Source: DASXMX01 sp036794395
Lineage (GTDB): Bacteria > Planctomycetota > Phycisphaerae > Tepidisphaerales > Tepidisphaeraceae
Assembly (NCBI GenBank): GCA_036794395.1
Contig: DAIRGS010000071.1
Span: forward strand, 1-25,450
Direction: 5' to 3'
Length of the DNA: 25,450 nucleotides
Below the pieces are notes generated by a model, which had not been told where the DNA came from, did not search any database, and saw only the letters and a list, made by a program, of their open reading frames with translations. Position 1 is the stretch's first letter, and every line of letters starts with the position of its first letter. The position numbers were made by a program, and so were the translations under genes. Positions 8,713 through 15,985 of this stretch are shown in pieces.

Positions 8713-9204
8713 ATGGCACGATTAATCGCGATCTCGGCGGCTGGTTTCGCACTGCTCTTGGCGTCTTGGGGCTGCGACAAGAAGGAGCGGACAGCGACGT
8801 CGAGCGATGGTGCCGTGACCGTCACTGAGACGACCAAAGGTGATCAGAAGACGACGACGGTTACGGTCACCGGTAAAGACCCAGACATCATCAAGACGTC
8901 AACCGTAAAGAATGACATCAAGTCCTTGGATGCGGCTCTGGGGAATTTCGAAGTGGATTGTGGGCGCTTGCCGTCAACTGATGAGGACCTAGCCGCCCTG
9001 GTCACCAAACCGACAGCGAATGCTGGCGCGTGGAAAGGGCCGTATGTGAGTCGGCTTCCGGTCGATCCGTGGGGCGCTAGATACGTTTATGAATACCCCG
9101 GTCAGCACAACCCGGGAGGTTACGATCTTTATGCGACTCAAGGTGGCAAAGACCCGGGCGGCAGTAAGTTCAATAACTGGGTTGCCGAAGCAAAGGGACC
9201 GTAG
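8713..9204 (+). CDS. Lipoprotein with a GspG-like (type II secretion major pseudopilin) C-terminal domain
   Basis: The 163-residue protein begins with a charged residue, a hydrophobic stretch and a lipobox-like LASWGC ending at Cys21, so export and lipidation are predicted. A Thr-rich linker (28-55) follows. Residues about 62-155 match the C-terminal half of GspG: an IKSLDAAL helix, GRLPSTDEDLAAL, WKGPYV (107-112), LPVDPWG (115-121), YEYPG and the GGYDLYATQG calcium-loop region. What is missing is the class III prepilin leader with Glu+5 that pseudopilins need for assembly. It should therefore sit on a membrane as a monomer. A strong ribosome site GAGGAAG (8701-8707) sets the ATG. Function unknown. 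Confidence 0.75.
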   Translation: MARLIAISAAGFALLLASWGCDKKERTATSSDGAVTVTETTKGDQKTTTVTVTGKDPDIIKTSTVKNDIKSLDAALGNFEVDCGRLPSTDEDLAALVTKPTANAGAWKGPYVSRLPVDPWGARYVYEYPGQHNPGGYDLYATQGGKDPGGSKFNNWVAEAKGP

Positions 9205-9211
9205 TCAATGA

Positions 9212-9232
9212 GCGTGGCCACGCGCATTTTTT
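9212..9232 (+). terminator. Weak intrinsic terminator after the GspG-like lipoprotein gene
   Basis: The palindrome GCGTGGCCACGC (9212-9223) is followed by GC and ATTTTTT (9226-9232), only 8 nt after the lipoprotein stop codon. The stem is short and has almost no loop unless only four pairs form, so strength is doubtful. Confidence 0.45.
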
Positions 9233-9375
9233 CAGTAGTTCGGCCAACGTCGATTCCCATTCCTCCGAATTTTTGATCCAGTACAGTTAATTCGTCAGGT
9301 TGAACAAGCCCGGAAAGTTATTCCAAACTCAAACCGCGACAACGAACCTGTCCGATCTGCTAACCGGCCACCAAT

Positions 9376-9933
9376 CTAGATCGCGCGAAAGCAACTCGCC
9401 ACGTGATCATCCACCATCCCCACTGCCTGCATGAAGGCGTAGCAGATCGTTGAGCCGACGAACGTAAACCCACGCTTCTTGAGGTCTTTGCTCCTCGCAT
9501 CCGATTCGGCCGTTTTTGCCGGCACATCCCCCATCCCCTTGCGGCGATTACGCATCGGCTCACCCCCAACGAATTTCCAAATGTAGGCATCGAAGCTGCC
9601 GAACTCCCGCTGCACTTCCAGAAACGCCTTGGCGTTCTTGACGGTTCCCGCGATTTTCAGCCGGTTGCGGACGATCCTCGCATCGTTCATCAGCGCAGCC
9701 AGTTTCGCCTGGTCAAACTTCGACACCTTTTTTGGATCGAACTGCGCAAGCGCCTTTCGATAGGCCGCACGCTTGCGCAGGATCGTTTCCCAGCTCAACC
9801 CCGCCTGCGCCCCTTCGAGGATCAGAAATTCAAACAGCCGGCGGTCATCATGCTGCGGCACACCCCACTCGGTGTCGTGGTATTCAATCATCAGATCTGA
9901 AACCGCCCACCCACACCGCCGCACGTCAGCCAT
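9376..9933 (-). CDS. tag: DNA-3-methyladenine glycosylase I
   Basis: The 185-residue protein removes 3-methyladenine from alkylated DNA as the first step of base excision repair. Family hallmarks are present: RCGWA near the start with zinc ligand C7, EYHDTEWGVP with H19, LEGAQAGLSWETIL with the putative catalytic E40 and W48, and the C-terminal MVDDHVASCF with H177 and C181 completing the zinc site. The start is set at 9933 because AGGAG lies 7 nt upstream and homology begins here. The open frame continues 54 codons further upstream but without family similarity. Downstream it converges on the lipoprotein gene. Direct repeats at 9974-10000 may regulate it. Confidence 0.95.
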   Translation of the reverse strand: MADVRRCGWAVSDLMIEYHDTEWGVPQHDDRRLFEFLILEGAQAGLSWETILRKRAAYRKALAQFDPKKVSKFDQAKLAALMNDARIVRNRLKIAGTVKNAKAFLEVQREFGSFDAYIWKFVGGEPMRNRRKGMGDVPAKTAESDARSKDLKKRGFTFVGSTICYAFMQAVGMVDDHVASCFRAI

Positions 9934-9973
9934 GCCCGACTCCTGTAAACCCGCGTCCTCAATGCGCCGCAAA

Positions 9974-10000
9974 CGTTGCATTACGATGCAAATCGTTGCA
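9974..10000 (-). promoter_or_regulatory. Three 7-bp direct repeats phased by 10 bp upstream of tag
   Basis: On the minus strand TGCAACG, TGCATCG and TGCAACG lie at 9994-10000, 9984-9990 and 9974-9980, exactly one helical turn apart, starting 41 nt before the tag ATG. The same arrangement with two units precedes the delta-60 gene at 11524-11540. Phasing on one face of the helix suggests a protein-binding array. The binding factor is unknown. Confidence 0.5.
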
Positions 10001-10169
10001 TGACCCAGCTCAAAACCGGAACCCACCCACCCATTCCGGAAATTCGCGCAATCGTGTGTCGGAACACCAACTCCCAGCCGTATCAGCACCTGCAATCAAT
10101 TATTGAAAATTCAGCCTATATACAGGAGGACGCCCATCCCACGCACCCCCATCGGGCATCGTCGACTGA

Positions 10170-11420
10170 TCAGGAGGAACCAGTGGCTTGCGCAGAAACG
10201 ACGAACCTTTCAATAAAATTCAGAGACCCAACCAAGAGCATTCCATCCGGCTGACTAGCCAAATTGACGGGTGGCGCATAACCGCCGTGCCCGATCCGAC
10301 GCGAAACCCTTCCGTTCTGCCCGAATGCGTGATCCACCCTGCCATCGGCAGTCAATTTCAGCAAGGTCAATTGGAGGGGAACGTCGTGGCCCGTCGACCC
10401 AACATGAGCGAATGTTGGCGTTCCTACGTGGCCCGATACCGCAACAAAGATGCTTCCGTCAGATTCCATTTCGACGGCGCAGTTGTCGACGTGAGTGACT
10501 GAAGTGATACGAATCGATCGTATTCCATTTCGTCCGAAGCTGGCGTCGGGCGTGCCGTCGATGTTGAATCGGCGAAGCGTCACTTGGGATGGCCGCCCTG
10601 TAAAGGGCACGGTGGTCATGACAACCTTGCCGTCGGCTTTGATCGCGATTTCCGGGACGGGTGCGTCCGAGTGGGCTTGAAGGAAGACGCCGGCCGTACC
10701 GAAAGGCTGATCGGGCGAGCCGTCCGGATTCAACTTGAGTAGTTCAAGTGTATCTGGGAAACCATATGAGTTGAGTTGGTTTGAATGGCCCGCGAGAAGC
10801 AGATCGCCGTTCGTCGCAATTTTCATCCGGTATGGAGAGAAATCGTTGAGGACTTTATCCCCGCCGGCTCCAAAAGTGAGGTCGGGCGTGCCATCAGGAT
10901 TTCGCCGCAGCACGTGGCCGGCGCCGATGACCAGCACAATCTTGTCATCGGACTGAACGCCCAGTTCTTGCACGTCGGAAGTGACCTCTACGCCCGGGAT
11001 CGACACTCGGACGTCTCCGCCGTCGCCGAACGATGTATCCAGAGTTCCGTCCGGATTGAGCCGAGCCATAATGAGGCCCACTCCTTGAACACCGGCTAAA
11101 ACGATCTTTCCATCGCTCTGCAAAGCCGACTCGTAGAACGTCGTACCCAGCGTCCCAATGGTCGAAAGTGTGAGGGTTCCGTTGCTCCCGAACGACGGGT
11201 CCGGAGCTCCATTTGGAAGATCACGAGAAATGACGCCGGCGGCGGGGCCAATGAGTATCTTGCCGTCAGGTTGAACCGTTGTAGCGTTTTGCTGCCCATT
11301 CGTGACGACAATGCCGCCGCTCCCAAAATTGGGATCGAGGGTGCCCGGCGAAAGTGCGCGATGATGAAAAGCAGCTGCGGCAAAAAAGACGCGTGCTTCC
11401 AACATTTCCACCAATGACAC
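10170..11420 (-). CDS. Delta-60 repeat surface protein with planctomycetal LEPR-like N-terminus
   Basis: The protein (416 residues from this start) is made almost wholly of delta-60 repeats. Seven copies of the signature G-x-x-D-x-x-FG are visible (GTLDPNFG, GAPDPSFG, GTLDTSFG, GTPDLTFG, GSPDQPFG, GTPDASFG, GRVDHAFG), alternating with DGK/DG-centred beta strands, a pattern expected to fold as a beta-propeller. The N-terminal LEARVFFAA is the planctomycetal LEPR-type motif, so it is probably exported. The GTG at 11420 is preferred because GGGAGG stands 6 nt upstream. An in-frame GTG at 11513 would add 31 codons that fall in a leader duplicated from the tag region and look non-coding. Ligand and function are unknown. 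Confidence 0.8.
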   Translation of the reverse strand: MSLVEMLEARVFFAAAAFHHRALSPGTLDPNFGSGGIVVTNGQQNATTVQPDGKILIGPAAGVISRDLPNGAPDPSFGSNGTLTLSTIGTLGTTFYESALQSDGKIVLAGVQGVGLIMARLNPDGTLDTSFGDGGDVRVSIPGVEVTSDVQELGVQSDDKIVLVIGAGHVLRRNPDGTPDLTFGAGGDKVLNDFSPYRMKIATNGDLLLAGHSNQLNSYGFPDTLELLKLNPDGSPDQPFGTAGVFLQAHSDAPVPEIAIKADGKVVMTTVPFTGRPSQVTLRRFNIDGTPDASFGRNGIRSIRITSVTHVDNCAVEMESDGSIFVAVSGHVGTPTFAHVGSTGHDVPLQLTLLKLTADGRVDHAFGQNGRVSRRIGHGGYAPPVNLASQPDGMLLVGSLNFIERFVVSAQATGSS

Positions 11421-11454
11421 GTGATGCCTCCCTTCACATTTGCCATCCGAACAT

Positions 11455-11540
11455 GACGCATCGGCCACCCGCACCGCCGCAATGCCCGACTGCTCAAACC
11501 CTGCGATCTCCACGTTCTACAACCGTTGCATTACGTTGCA
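11455..11540 (-). repeat. Degenerate copy of the tag leader and 5' end
   Basis: Positions 11484-11540 align without gaps to 9934-9990 at 42 of 57 bases, and 11462-11480 aligns to the first codons of tag (9904-9922) at 17 of 19. At the place of the tag ATG this copy reads ATT. It contains two TGCAACG units (11524-11530, 11534-11540) phased by 10 bp. It is either a duplication of the tag leader or a dispersed leader element used by both genes. Confidence 0.65.
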
Positions 11541-11547
11541 TGGCGCT

Positions 11548-12732
11548 CTACTGCCCAATTGCCAATGCGGCGGCTTCCTGAAATGCCTTTCGTATCGGAG
11601 AATCATCCCCATTGGCGAAATTGGATCGCTGCACCATCAGCACGTAGACAACGCCTTTCACCGGATCGATCCAAGCCTGGGTGCCATACGCGCCGCCATG
11701 TCCAAACGTGCCCGGCGAGAGCATCGCCGTGACACCCTGCGGCTCGCGCACCACGCATACGCCCAGGCCCCAGCCGTTGCCGGGGGTGAATCCGGTTTTG
11801 ATGTCTCCGGTCTGAATCGTGCGCATCATCTTGACTGATTCGGGCTTGAGAATGTGCGTGCCGTCCAGTTCACCATCGTTCAGGAGCATCTGGCAGAATC
11901 GTCCGTAATCCGAGGCGGTGGAGTACAAGCCGCCATTGGCGGCGGGGTAGCGATCGTGAGACGTTACCGGATGGCCCTGGAGCAGCCGAACGGTAGCGGG
12001 GGTGAGCGTGTCGCCATTTTTGGCGTACGGCGTGGCGATCCGCCTGGCCTGCTCTTCGGTTGGATAGAACGTCGTGTCTTTCATCCCGAGCGGCCCCAGA
12101 ATGCGCTGGGCGAAGAAGTCGGGCAGGGATTGGCCCGACACGACCTCAATCACACGCCCCAATGAGTTAATCCCGGATTGGCAATATTCCCATTTGCTGC
12201 CGGGCTCAAATCGCAGGGGCGCTTTGGCGTAAACCGGGATCAGGTCCGAAAGGGTTTTGGCCTCGCGCGCGGTCTTTGGATCGGCATCCAGCATCATGCC
12301 CGAGGTGTGTGTCAGCAGATGCTTGAGGGTGACGATGGCCGGCTTTCCGTCTCTTCCCTTCAGCGTCGCCAGTTCCGGAATGTATTTGGCCACCGGATCA
12401 TCAACCGACAACTTGCCCTCCTGCTGAAGGATCATGATGCCAGTTGCTGTAATGGGTTTGGTCATCGAGGCGATCCAGAAGATCGCATCGGGCTTCATGG
12501 CCTGGCCGGTTTCGAGGTTGGCTTTTCCCACCGCCTCAAGTTGCGCGACGCCGTCGCGCGTGGCCACCAGCGTGACCGCTCCGGCCACTTCATGGCTGGC
12601 TACAAATTCGTCCATTCGCTTTGGGATCTCGGCCAGCTTGGCCTTATCCACCTTGGCGGCGGCATGGATGGGGGCGCGGGGAAGCAGCAACGATGCAATC
12701 AGGAACATCGCGAGTCGGGCGGTTGGGTTCAT
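11548..12732 (-). CDS. Secreted serine hydrolase of the class C beta-lactamase/esterase family
   Basis: The 394-residue protein begins with a signal peptide (hydrophobic 8-18, probable cleavage after IHAAA near 26). The nucleophile motif SxxK is S89-M-T-K92. The second motif is Y183-C-Q, where penicillin-binding relatives have YxN or YxS. The third is HGG (345-347) in GHGGAYGT. TLKHLLTHTSGM (135-146) is typical of the family. Such enzymes hydrolyse esters, D-amino-acid peptides or beta-lactams; the substrate cannot be told. The ATG lies 9 nt after the galactokinase stop, with a GAGG ribosome site overlapping that stop codon (CTTTGAGG), so the two are very probably co-transcribed and translationally coupled. 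Confidence 0.92.
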   Translation of the reverse strand: MNPTARLAMFLIASLLLPRAPIHAAAKVDKAKLAEIPKRMDEFVASHEVAGAVTLVATRDGVAQLEAVGKANLETGQAMKPDAIFWIASMTKPITATGIMILQQEGKLSVDDPVAKYIPELATLKGRDGKPAIVTLKHLLTHTSGMMLDADPKTAREAKTLSDLIPVYAKAPLRFEPGSKWEYCQSGINSLGRVIEVVSGQSLPDFFAQRILGPLGMKDTTFYPTEEQARRIATPYAKNGDTLTPATVRLLQGHPVTSHDRYPAANGGLYSTASDYGRFCQMLLNDGELDGTHILKPESVKMMRTIQTGDIKTGFTPGNGWGLGVCVVREPQGVTAMLSPGTFGHGGAYGTQAWIDPVKGVVYVLMVQRSNFANGDDSPIRKAFQEAAALAIGQ

Positions 12733-12741
12733 GGATCGGCC

Positions 12742-13938
12742 TCAAAGGACGCTTGCCGCAGCCGTGGCTGTGGTGGCGAAGGTGTGTGGTTCGATCTTAA
12801 ATTTGGCTTTGTAAGTTTGCCGGAGATGTTCGGTCAGCGGTTCGACCGCACGCGGCTGCACGATGGCGACAATGCACCCGCCAAATCCGCCGCCGGTCAT
12901 TCGCGCGCCGTAGACGCCGCGTACTTTCATCGCTTGGTCAACCAGAAAATCCAGCTCGGGACAGCTCACTTCGTAATCATCCCGCAGGGAGCGATGGCTC
13001 TGCACCATCAGCTCGCCCACGTCTTCATAATCCTGCCGTGAGAGTTTGCTGGCGGCGTCGGTGGCGCGGGCATTCTCACCGATCACGTGCCGGCAGCGGC
13101 GGTAGACAACATCCGACAGCGTACCCTCCGCCGCGTGAAGCTGCGCCATGGTAACGTCGCGCAGCGCTTTGACGTCGGCATCGAGGGTCTTGAAGTATTC
13201 CACGCCTTTTTCGCACTCGGCCCGGCGTTTTGCATATTCGCCGCCGGTGAGGGCGTGCTTAACCATGGTGTTCGAGATCACGATGCGCAAGTCCCGCGAA
13301 TCGATCGGGATGAACCGTTTGGATAGATCCCGGCAATCCAGCAGCATCGCGTGCCCTGCCTTGGAAGATGCCACCGCCGTCTGATCCATGATGCCCACCG
13401 GCACGCCGGCATATTCATGCTCGGCCTTCTGGCAGAGCAGGGCAATGCGGCCGCGATCCATGTCGGCCAGCCCGGTGACGCTCAGCAGCGCCAGAGCGGT
13501 GCCGACTTCGATGGCCGCACTGCTCGACAGCCCGCCTCCCACCGGCAGCGTGTTGGCCATCAGGATTTCGATACCAGAAAGGGGAACGCCGGCGGCTTCG
13601 AGCTCGGCCGCCACGCCCCGGCTGTAGTTTGCCCACGCCGGCTCTCCGCGCTCGATTGTCCGCTGGACGGAAAACTCCACGATTTCATTTGGAAAGACCG
13701 TCGATGCCAGCTTCACCCGCCCATCATCCCGCGCCCGACACGCGATTCGAACCTCCGGCTCGATCGCCATCGGAAACACAAACCCATCGTTGTAATCCGT
13801 ATGCTCCCCAATCAGGTTCACGCGGCCCGGCGCTCGGATCAGGTGAATGGGGTGAGCCCCGGCAGCTCCGCCGGGCGCTTGCGCATCGTTAAATAACTCG
13901 AGAAACCGCTGCTTGAGATCCGCCAGGGCTGCCTCCAT
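12742..13938 (-). CDS. galK: Galactokinase
   Basis: The 398-residue GHMP kinase phosphorylates galactose to galactose-1-phosphate, the first committed step of the Leloir pathway. The galactokinase signature GRVNLIGEHTDYNDG is at 38-52, the ATP-binding motif LPVGGGLSSSAA at 131-142, the catalytic Asp in GIMDQ is D185, and the third GHMP motif MTGGGFGGC at 347-355. The length is usual. The ATG has only a weak purine stretch upstream. The other Leloir genes galT and galE are not in the window; the downstream partner is a secreted serine hydrolase. Confidence 0.96.
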   Translation of the reverse strand: MEAALADLKQRFLELFNDAQAPGGAAGAHPIHLIRAPGRVNLIGEHTDYNDGFVFPMAIEPEVRIACRARDDGRVKLASTVFPNEIVEFSVQRTIERGEPAWANYSRGVAAELEAAGVPLSGIEILMANTLPVGGGLSSSAAIEVGTALALLSVTGLADMDRGRIALLCQKAEHEYAGVPVGIMDQTAVASSKAGHAMLLDCRDLSKRFIPIDSRDLRIVISNTMVKHALTGGEYAKRRAECEKGVEYFKTLDADVKALRDVTMAQLHAAEGTLSDVVYRRCRHVIGENARATDAASKLSRQDYEDVGELMVQSHRSLRDDYEVSCPELDFLVDQAMKVRGVYGARMTGGGFGGCIVAIVQPRAVEPLTEHLRQTYKAKFKIEPHTFATTATAAASVL

Positions 13939-13948
13939 CCCGGCGACT

Positions 13949-13976
13949 GTAAAGGTCGGCCGGAGCCGCCGTCAAG
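13949..13976 (-). promoter_or_regulatory. galK: Possible galK promoter
   Basis: On the minus strand TTGACG (13976-13971) and TTTACA (13954-13949) are separated by 16 nt and end 10 nt before the galK ATG. The -10 is poor and a transcript would be leaderless or nearly so. A single TGCAACG lies at 13987-13993. This is a weak call. Confidence 0.25.
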
Positions 13977-14030
13977 CTGCCAATTGCGTTGCAGGCGGCT
14001 AATAGGTTTAGCCCACAAAATTCATGGCTC

Positions 14031-14161
14031 ACCACGGAGGCACGGAGGACACGGAGAAATGCGAAGAAAGTTCATCTTTAAGCTGTGCAACCTGAAGCTC
14101 ATCACTGTGACCGCAATTCATGTGTGCCCATTTCCCTCACTTTGGTTTTCTCCGTGTCCTC
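14031..14161. repeat. CACGGAGG-type dispersed repeat forming a long-range stem
   Basis: CCACGGAGGCACGGAGGACA (from 14032) runs into GGAGAAA. Its last 15 bp (14045-14059) pair perfectly with 14147-14161, giving a stem closed by an 87-nt loop. A related copy in the opposite orientation lies at 18676-18704. Such stretches are widespread in several bacterial phyla and do not encode protein. Confidence 0.7.
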
Positions 14162-14300
14162 TCTTCGAGCCTGAGCCTCAGAGCCAAAGGCTGGGCTGAT
14201 GAAAACATGCTGTTTTTGACCTACTTGCGAGGTGGCGTTTTGTTGCGCTCATAAGGATTCAAGAAGAGCTATTTGTGAGAGGAACGGCGCTTGGAATTCA

Positions 14301-14340
14301 CCCTCACCCCAACCCTCTTCCGGAGGGAGAGGGGGCAAGA
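14301..14340. repeat. CCCTCACCCC-type hairpin repeat
   Basis: CCCTCACCCCAACCCTCTTC followed by CGGAGGGAGAGGG folds into a short stem (8 of 9 pairs). A cognate with perfect 9-bp arms lies at 24099-24137. Confidence 0.7.
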
Positions 14341-14402
14341 GGGCGCTCGTTAAATCTGCGAATCAAAACTCGGACGAATGCAATCATCAAAAACCACGGG
14401 GT

Positions 14403-14440
14403 TTCATCAGCCCAGCCGAAGGCTATGCCTTCGTGATGAA
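14403..14440. repeat. Bulged hairpin repeat
   Basis: TTCATCA (14403-14409) pairs with TGATGAA (14434-14440), and CGAAGGC (14417-14423) pairs with GCCTTCG (14427-14433) around a 3-nt loop, with a one-sided 7-nt bulge. It could be a REP-type element or an mRNA structure ahead of the gene at 14532. Confidence 0.55.
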
Positions 14441-14457
14441 CGATCTGGGTTAGGACC

Positions 14458-14540
14458 GGTAACCATGATCGATCAAAATCATCGGTGCCCCGTTCCAGTT
14501 TGCCGTCGGTATCGCCCGATATGCAGGACCGATGGTTACC
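14458..14540 (+). promoter_or_regulatory. Inverted repeat whose right arm covers the start codon of the HprK-like gene
   Basis: GGTAACCAT (14458-14466) is the exact complement of ATGGTTACC (14532-14540), which contains the proposed ATG. AGGACCG occurs beside both arms. If transcribed, the pairing would sequester the start codon. The 65-nt loop makes this speculative. Confidence 0.3.
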
Positions 14541-15521
14541 TGGTCGTCCAACGCGCAAAAGCTCTCAACGCCTCAATCGCTCCGGCCGCTTCAACTGGCG
14601 ATGCACGGGCCGTCGGTTGAGCTGCATTGCGATTTGCCGGAAATGCAGGCCAGCATTGCCCGGCTGCTTGCCCCATTCGTCGTCAGCGAGATTCCGACTG
14701 GGATGGGCGTCATTCGGGGTGCAATCCGCACGTACGACCAGGCGGAGGTGGTGCGTCGCCTGCCGTCGACGGCCCAGGCACTGCATCGGCCTGGCGATCT
14801 GACGGAAATCTACGCCAACGACGAACGTTTCTGGACCATCGATGACCGCTGGGGCATGTGCGAGATCAACATTCTCCGCGGCCAGTGGCAAAGCTGGGTG
14901 GTGGATCGGCCGCGAATCGACGCGATGCGGCTGTTCGAAGGGGCGGTCATGTGGCCGCTGGCACAGTTGCTGAAGCACCGTGGGATTCACCTGATTCCCG
15001 CCGCGGCGGTGGCGCGTGGGCCGCTGGCGATGCTTTTTCTATCTCCCGTGAGTCTTGGGCCGGAGCTGGCGGCGCTGCTGGCGGGGGGGTTCCGCCTGAT
15101 TGGGCAGCGCTGGACGTGCTTACGCGAGGAGCACAATCATCTGGAGTTGCTCCACGTGCCTGGTGCGGTAGAGCGCCAAGCGGCGGGCGCTCCATTTGGC
15201 CAGACGGCATCAGAATGGGAAGACCTCACCACGCACGTCCCGGATAGTTCTCAGCGTCATGCGTTTTGCGGCGCGGTGATGATTGTGGAATCGGGGCGCC
15301 GGCCGCGGGCACATCTAAAGGTTGTTAACCCCGAGGATGCCGGCACGCTTCTGCGCCGCCTTTGGCCCATGCCCGAGCTCCATCCGCAACGGCGGTATGG
15401 GCAATTCCCGCAGCGGGTCGCGCAATTGTGCCAATGTTTTCAGCTTCAGTTCTCACGCGAGCCACGAGATATTCTGGCGTTGATTAATTCGCTGGACCAG
15501 GCACCGGCTAATGCGGGATGA
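14532..15521 (+). CDS. HPr kinase-like protein lacking the P-loop
   Basis: The 329-residue protein has the layout of HprK-like serine kinases. An N-terminal domain leads to DERFWTIDDRWGMCEINILRG (partly quoted as WTIDDRWGMCEI, 101-112), then SWVVDRPRID, WPLAQLLKHRGIHLIPAA (141-158) and FRLIGQRW (187-194), which resemble the strands around the kinase active site. Where a Walker A GxxGxGKT would be expected, the sequence reads FLSPVSLGPELAALL (169-183) with no Gly-Lys-Ser/Thr. It is probably catalytically inactive or has another role. The ATG at 14532 has a weak AGGA 4 nt upstream; a later ATG (residue 24) is possible. No partner genes adjoin it. The family call is tentative. Confidence 0.6.
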   Translation: MVTWSSNAQKLSTPQSLRPLQLAMHGPSVELHCDLPEMQASIARLLAPFVVSEIPTGMGVIRGAIRTYDQAEVVRRLPSTAQALHRPGDLTEIYANDERFWTIDDRWGMCEINILRGQWQSWVVDRPRIDAMRLFEGAVMWPLAQLLKHRGIHLIPAAAVARGPLAMLFLSPVSLGPELAALLAGGFRLIGQRWTCLREEHNHLELLHVPGAVERQAAGAPFGQTASEWEDLTTHVPDSSQRHAFCGAVMIVESGRRPRAHLKVVNPEDAGTLLRRLWPMPELHPQRRYGQFPQRVAQLCQCFQLQFSREPRDILALINSLDQAPANAG

Positions 15522-15525
15522 CGCT

Positions 15526-15750
15526 AAATAACAGTGCGTGATTCGGCGCTGCTCCGGCGTCTTGGCGGCAGGTGAAATCGGTATCGCGGCGGTTTGGCGA
15601 GGCGGGAATTGCGGCGATCTGAGAAGCCGGGGTGGCGCGGGGTACCGCTATACCCCGGCGTGGGGGCTTTGCGCGGTGGGACGCGGCGTTTGGGGTGGAG
15701 GCGGCACCGGGTGAATCGGGTGAGTGGCGCGTGATTCCGCACAGTCATTT
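15526..15750. repeat. 225-bp element with ends related to the nested inverted-repeat family
   Basis: The left end (15526-15549, AAATAACAGTGCGTGATTCG onward) and the right end (15727-15750) are inverted complements at 17 of 24 positions and resemble the outer ends of the element at 7872-8140. The interior includes the hairpin GGGGTACCGCTATACCCC. The minus-strand frame across it (15524-15748) is Arg/Pro-rich with no family and is not called a gene. It begins 5 nt after the HprK-like stop codon. Confidence 0.6.
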
Positions 15751-15752
15751 AG

Positions 15753-15984
15753 ATAACCGTGCACGATTTCGCACCATTGCATTTACGTGGCACGGGTTTT
15801 CAACCCGTGTTTGGGGCAGCTGCGGGTCCGGCGCCGGGTGAGATGTGGGAAAACCAACTTGCCGAATCGGGCATTTCTTTCCGAAGAACCAGAAGGTTGT
15901 CCGGATATCGAAACTTGGTTTTCCCAAATCGCGGGCGTCGCTGGAGGTCATCTCCCTTGTCCACGGGCTAGAAGCCCGTGCCAC
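15753..15984. repeat. Nested inverted-repeat element, copy B
   Basis: Co-linear with copy A at 7872-8140. It shares GGGTCCGGCGCCGGGTG, ATGTGGGAAAACCAACT, AGAAGGTTGTCC and CTTGGTTTTCCCA, with the paired palindromes at 15787-15809 and 15962-15984. The left outer end survives in degenerate form (ACCGTGCACGATTTCGCAC) but the right outer end is missing. The element stops 1 nt before the stop codon of the PilW-like gene, so its last hairpin could end transcription of the pilin operon. Confidence 0.85.
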
Positions 15985-15985
15985 T

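Larger units (their letters stand above)
13939..14531. other. 593-bp gene-free spacer packed with three kinds of small hairpin repeat
   Basis: No credible gene is seen; frames here are short and of low complexity. The spacer separates divergent galK and the HprK-like gene, so both promoters must lie in it. It holds the CACGGAGG-type repeat (14031-14161), a CCCTCACCCC hairpin (14301-14340) and a bulged hairpin (14403-14440), listed separately. Confidence 0.6.

Noticed and set aside
9934..10095. 54-codon N-terminal extension of the tag frame
   Set aside because: No similarity to the glycosylase family, it crosses the phased repeats, and a good ribosome site stands before the ATG at 9933.
12178..13041. 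287-codon plus-strand frame
   Set aside because: Lies antisense to the serine hydrolase and galactokinase, whose motifs are complete. No family pattern in its translation.
13939..14531. CRISPR-like array or tRNA among the short repeats
   Set aside because: Repeats are of three different kinds, not regularly spaced, and no cloverleaf could be folded.
15524..15748. 74-codon minus-strand frame
   Set aside because: Coincides with a repeat element, Arg/Pro-rich, no ribosome site.
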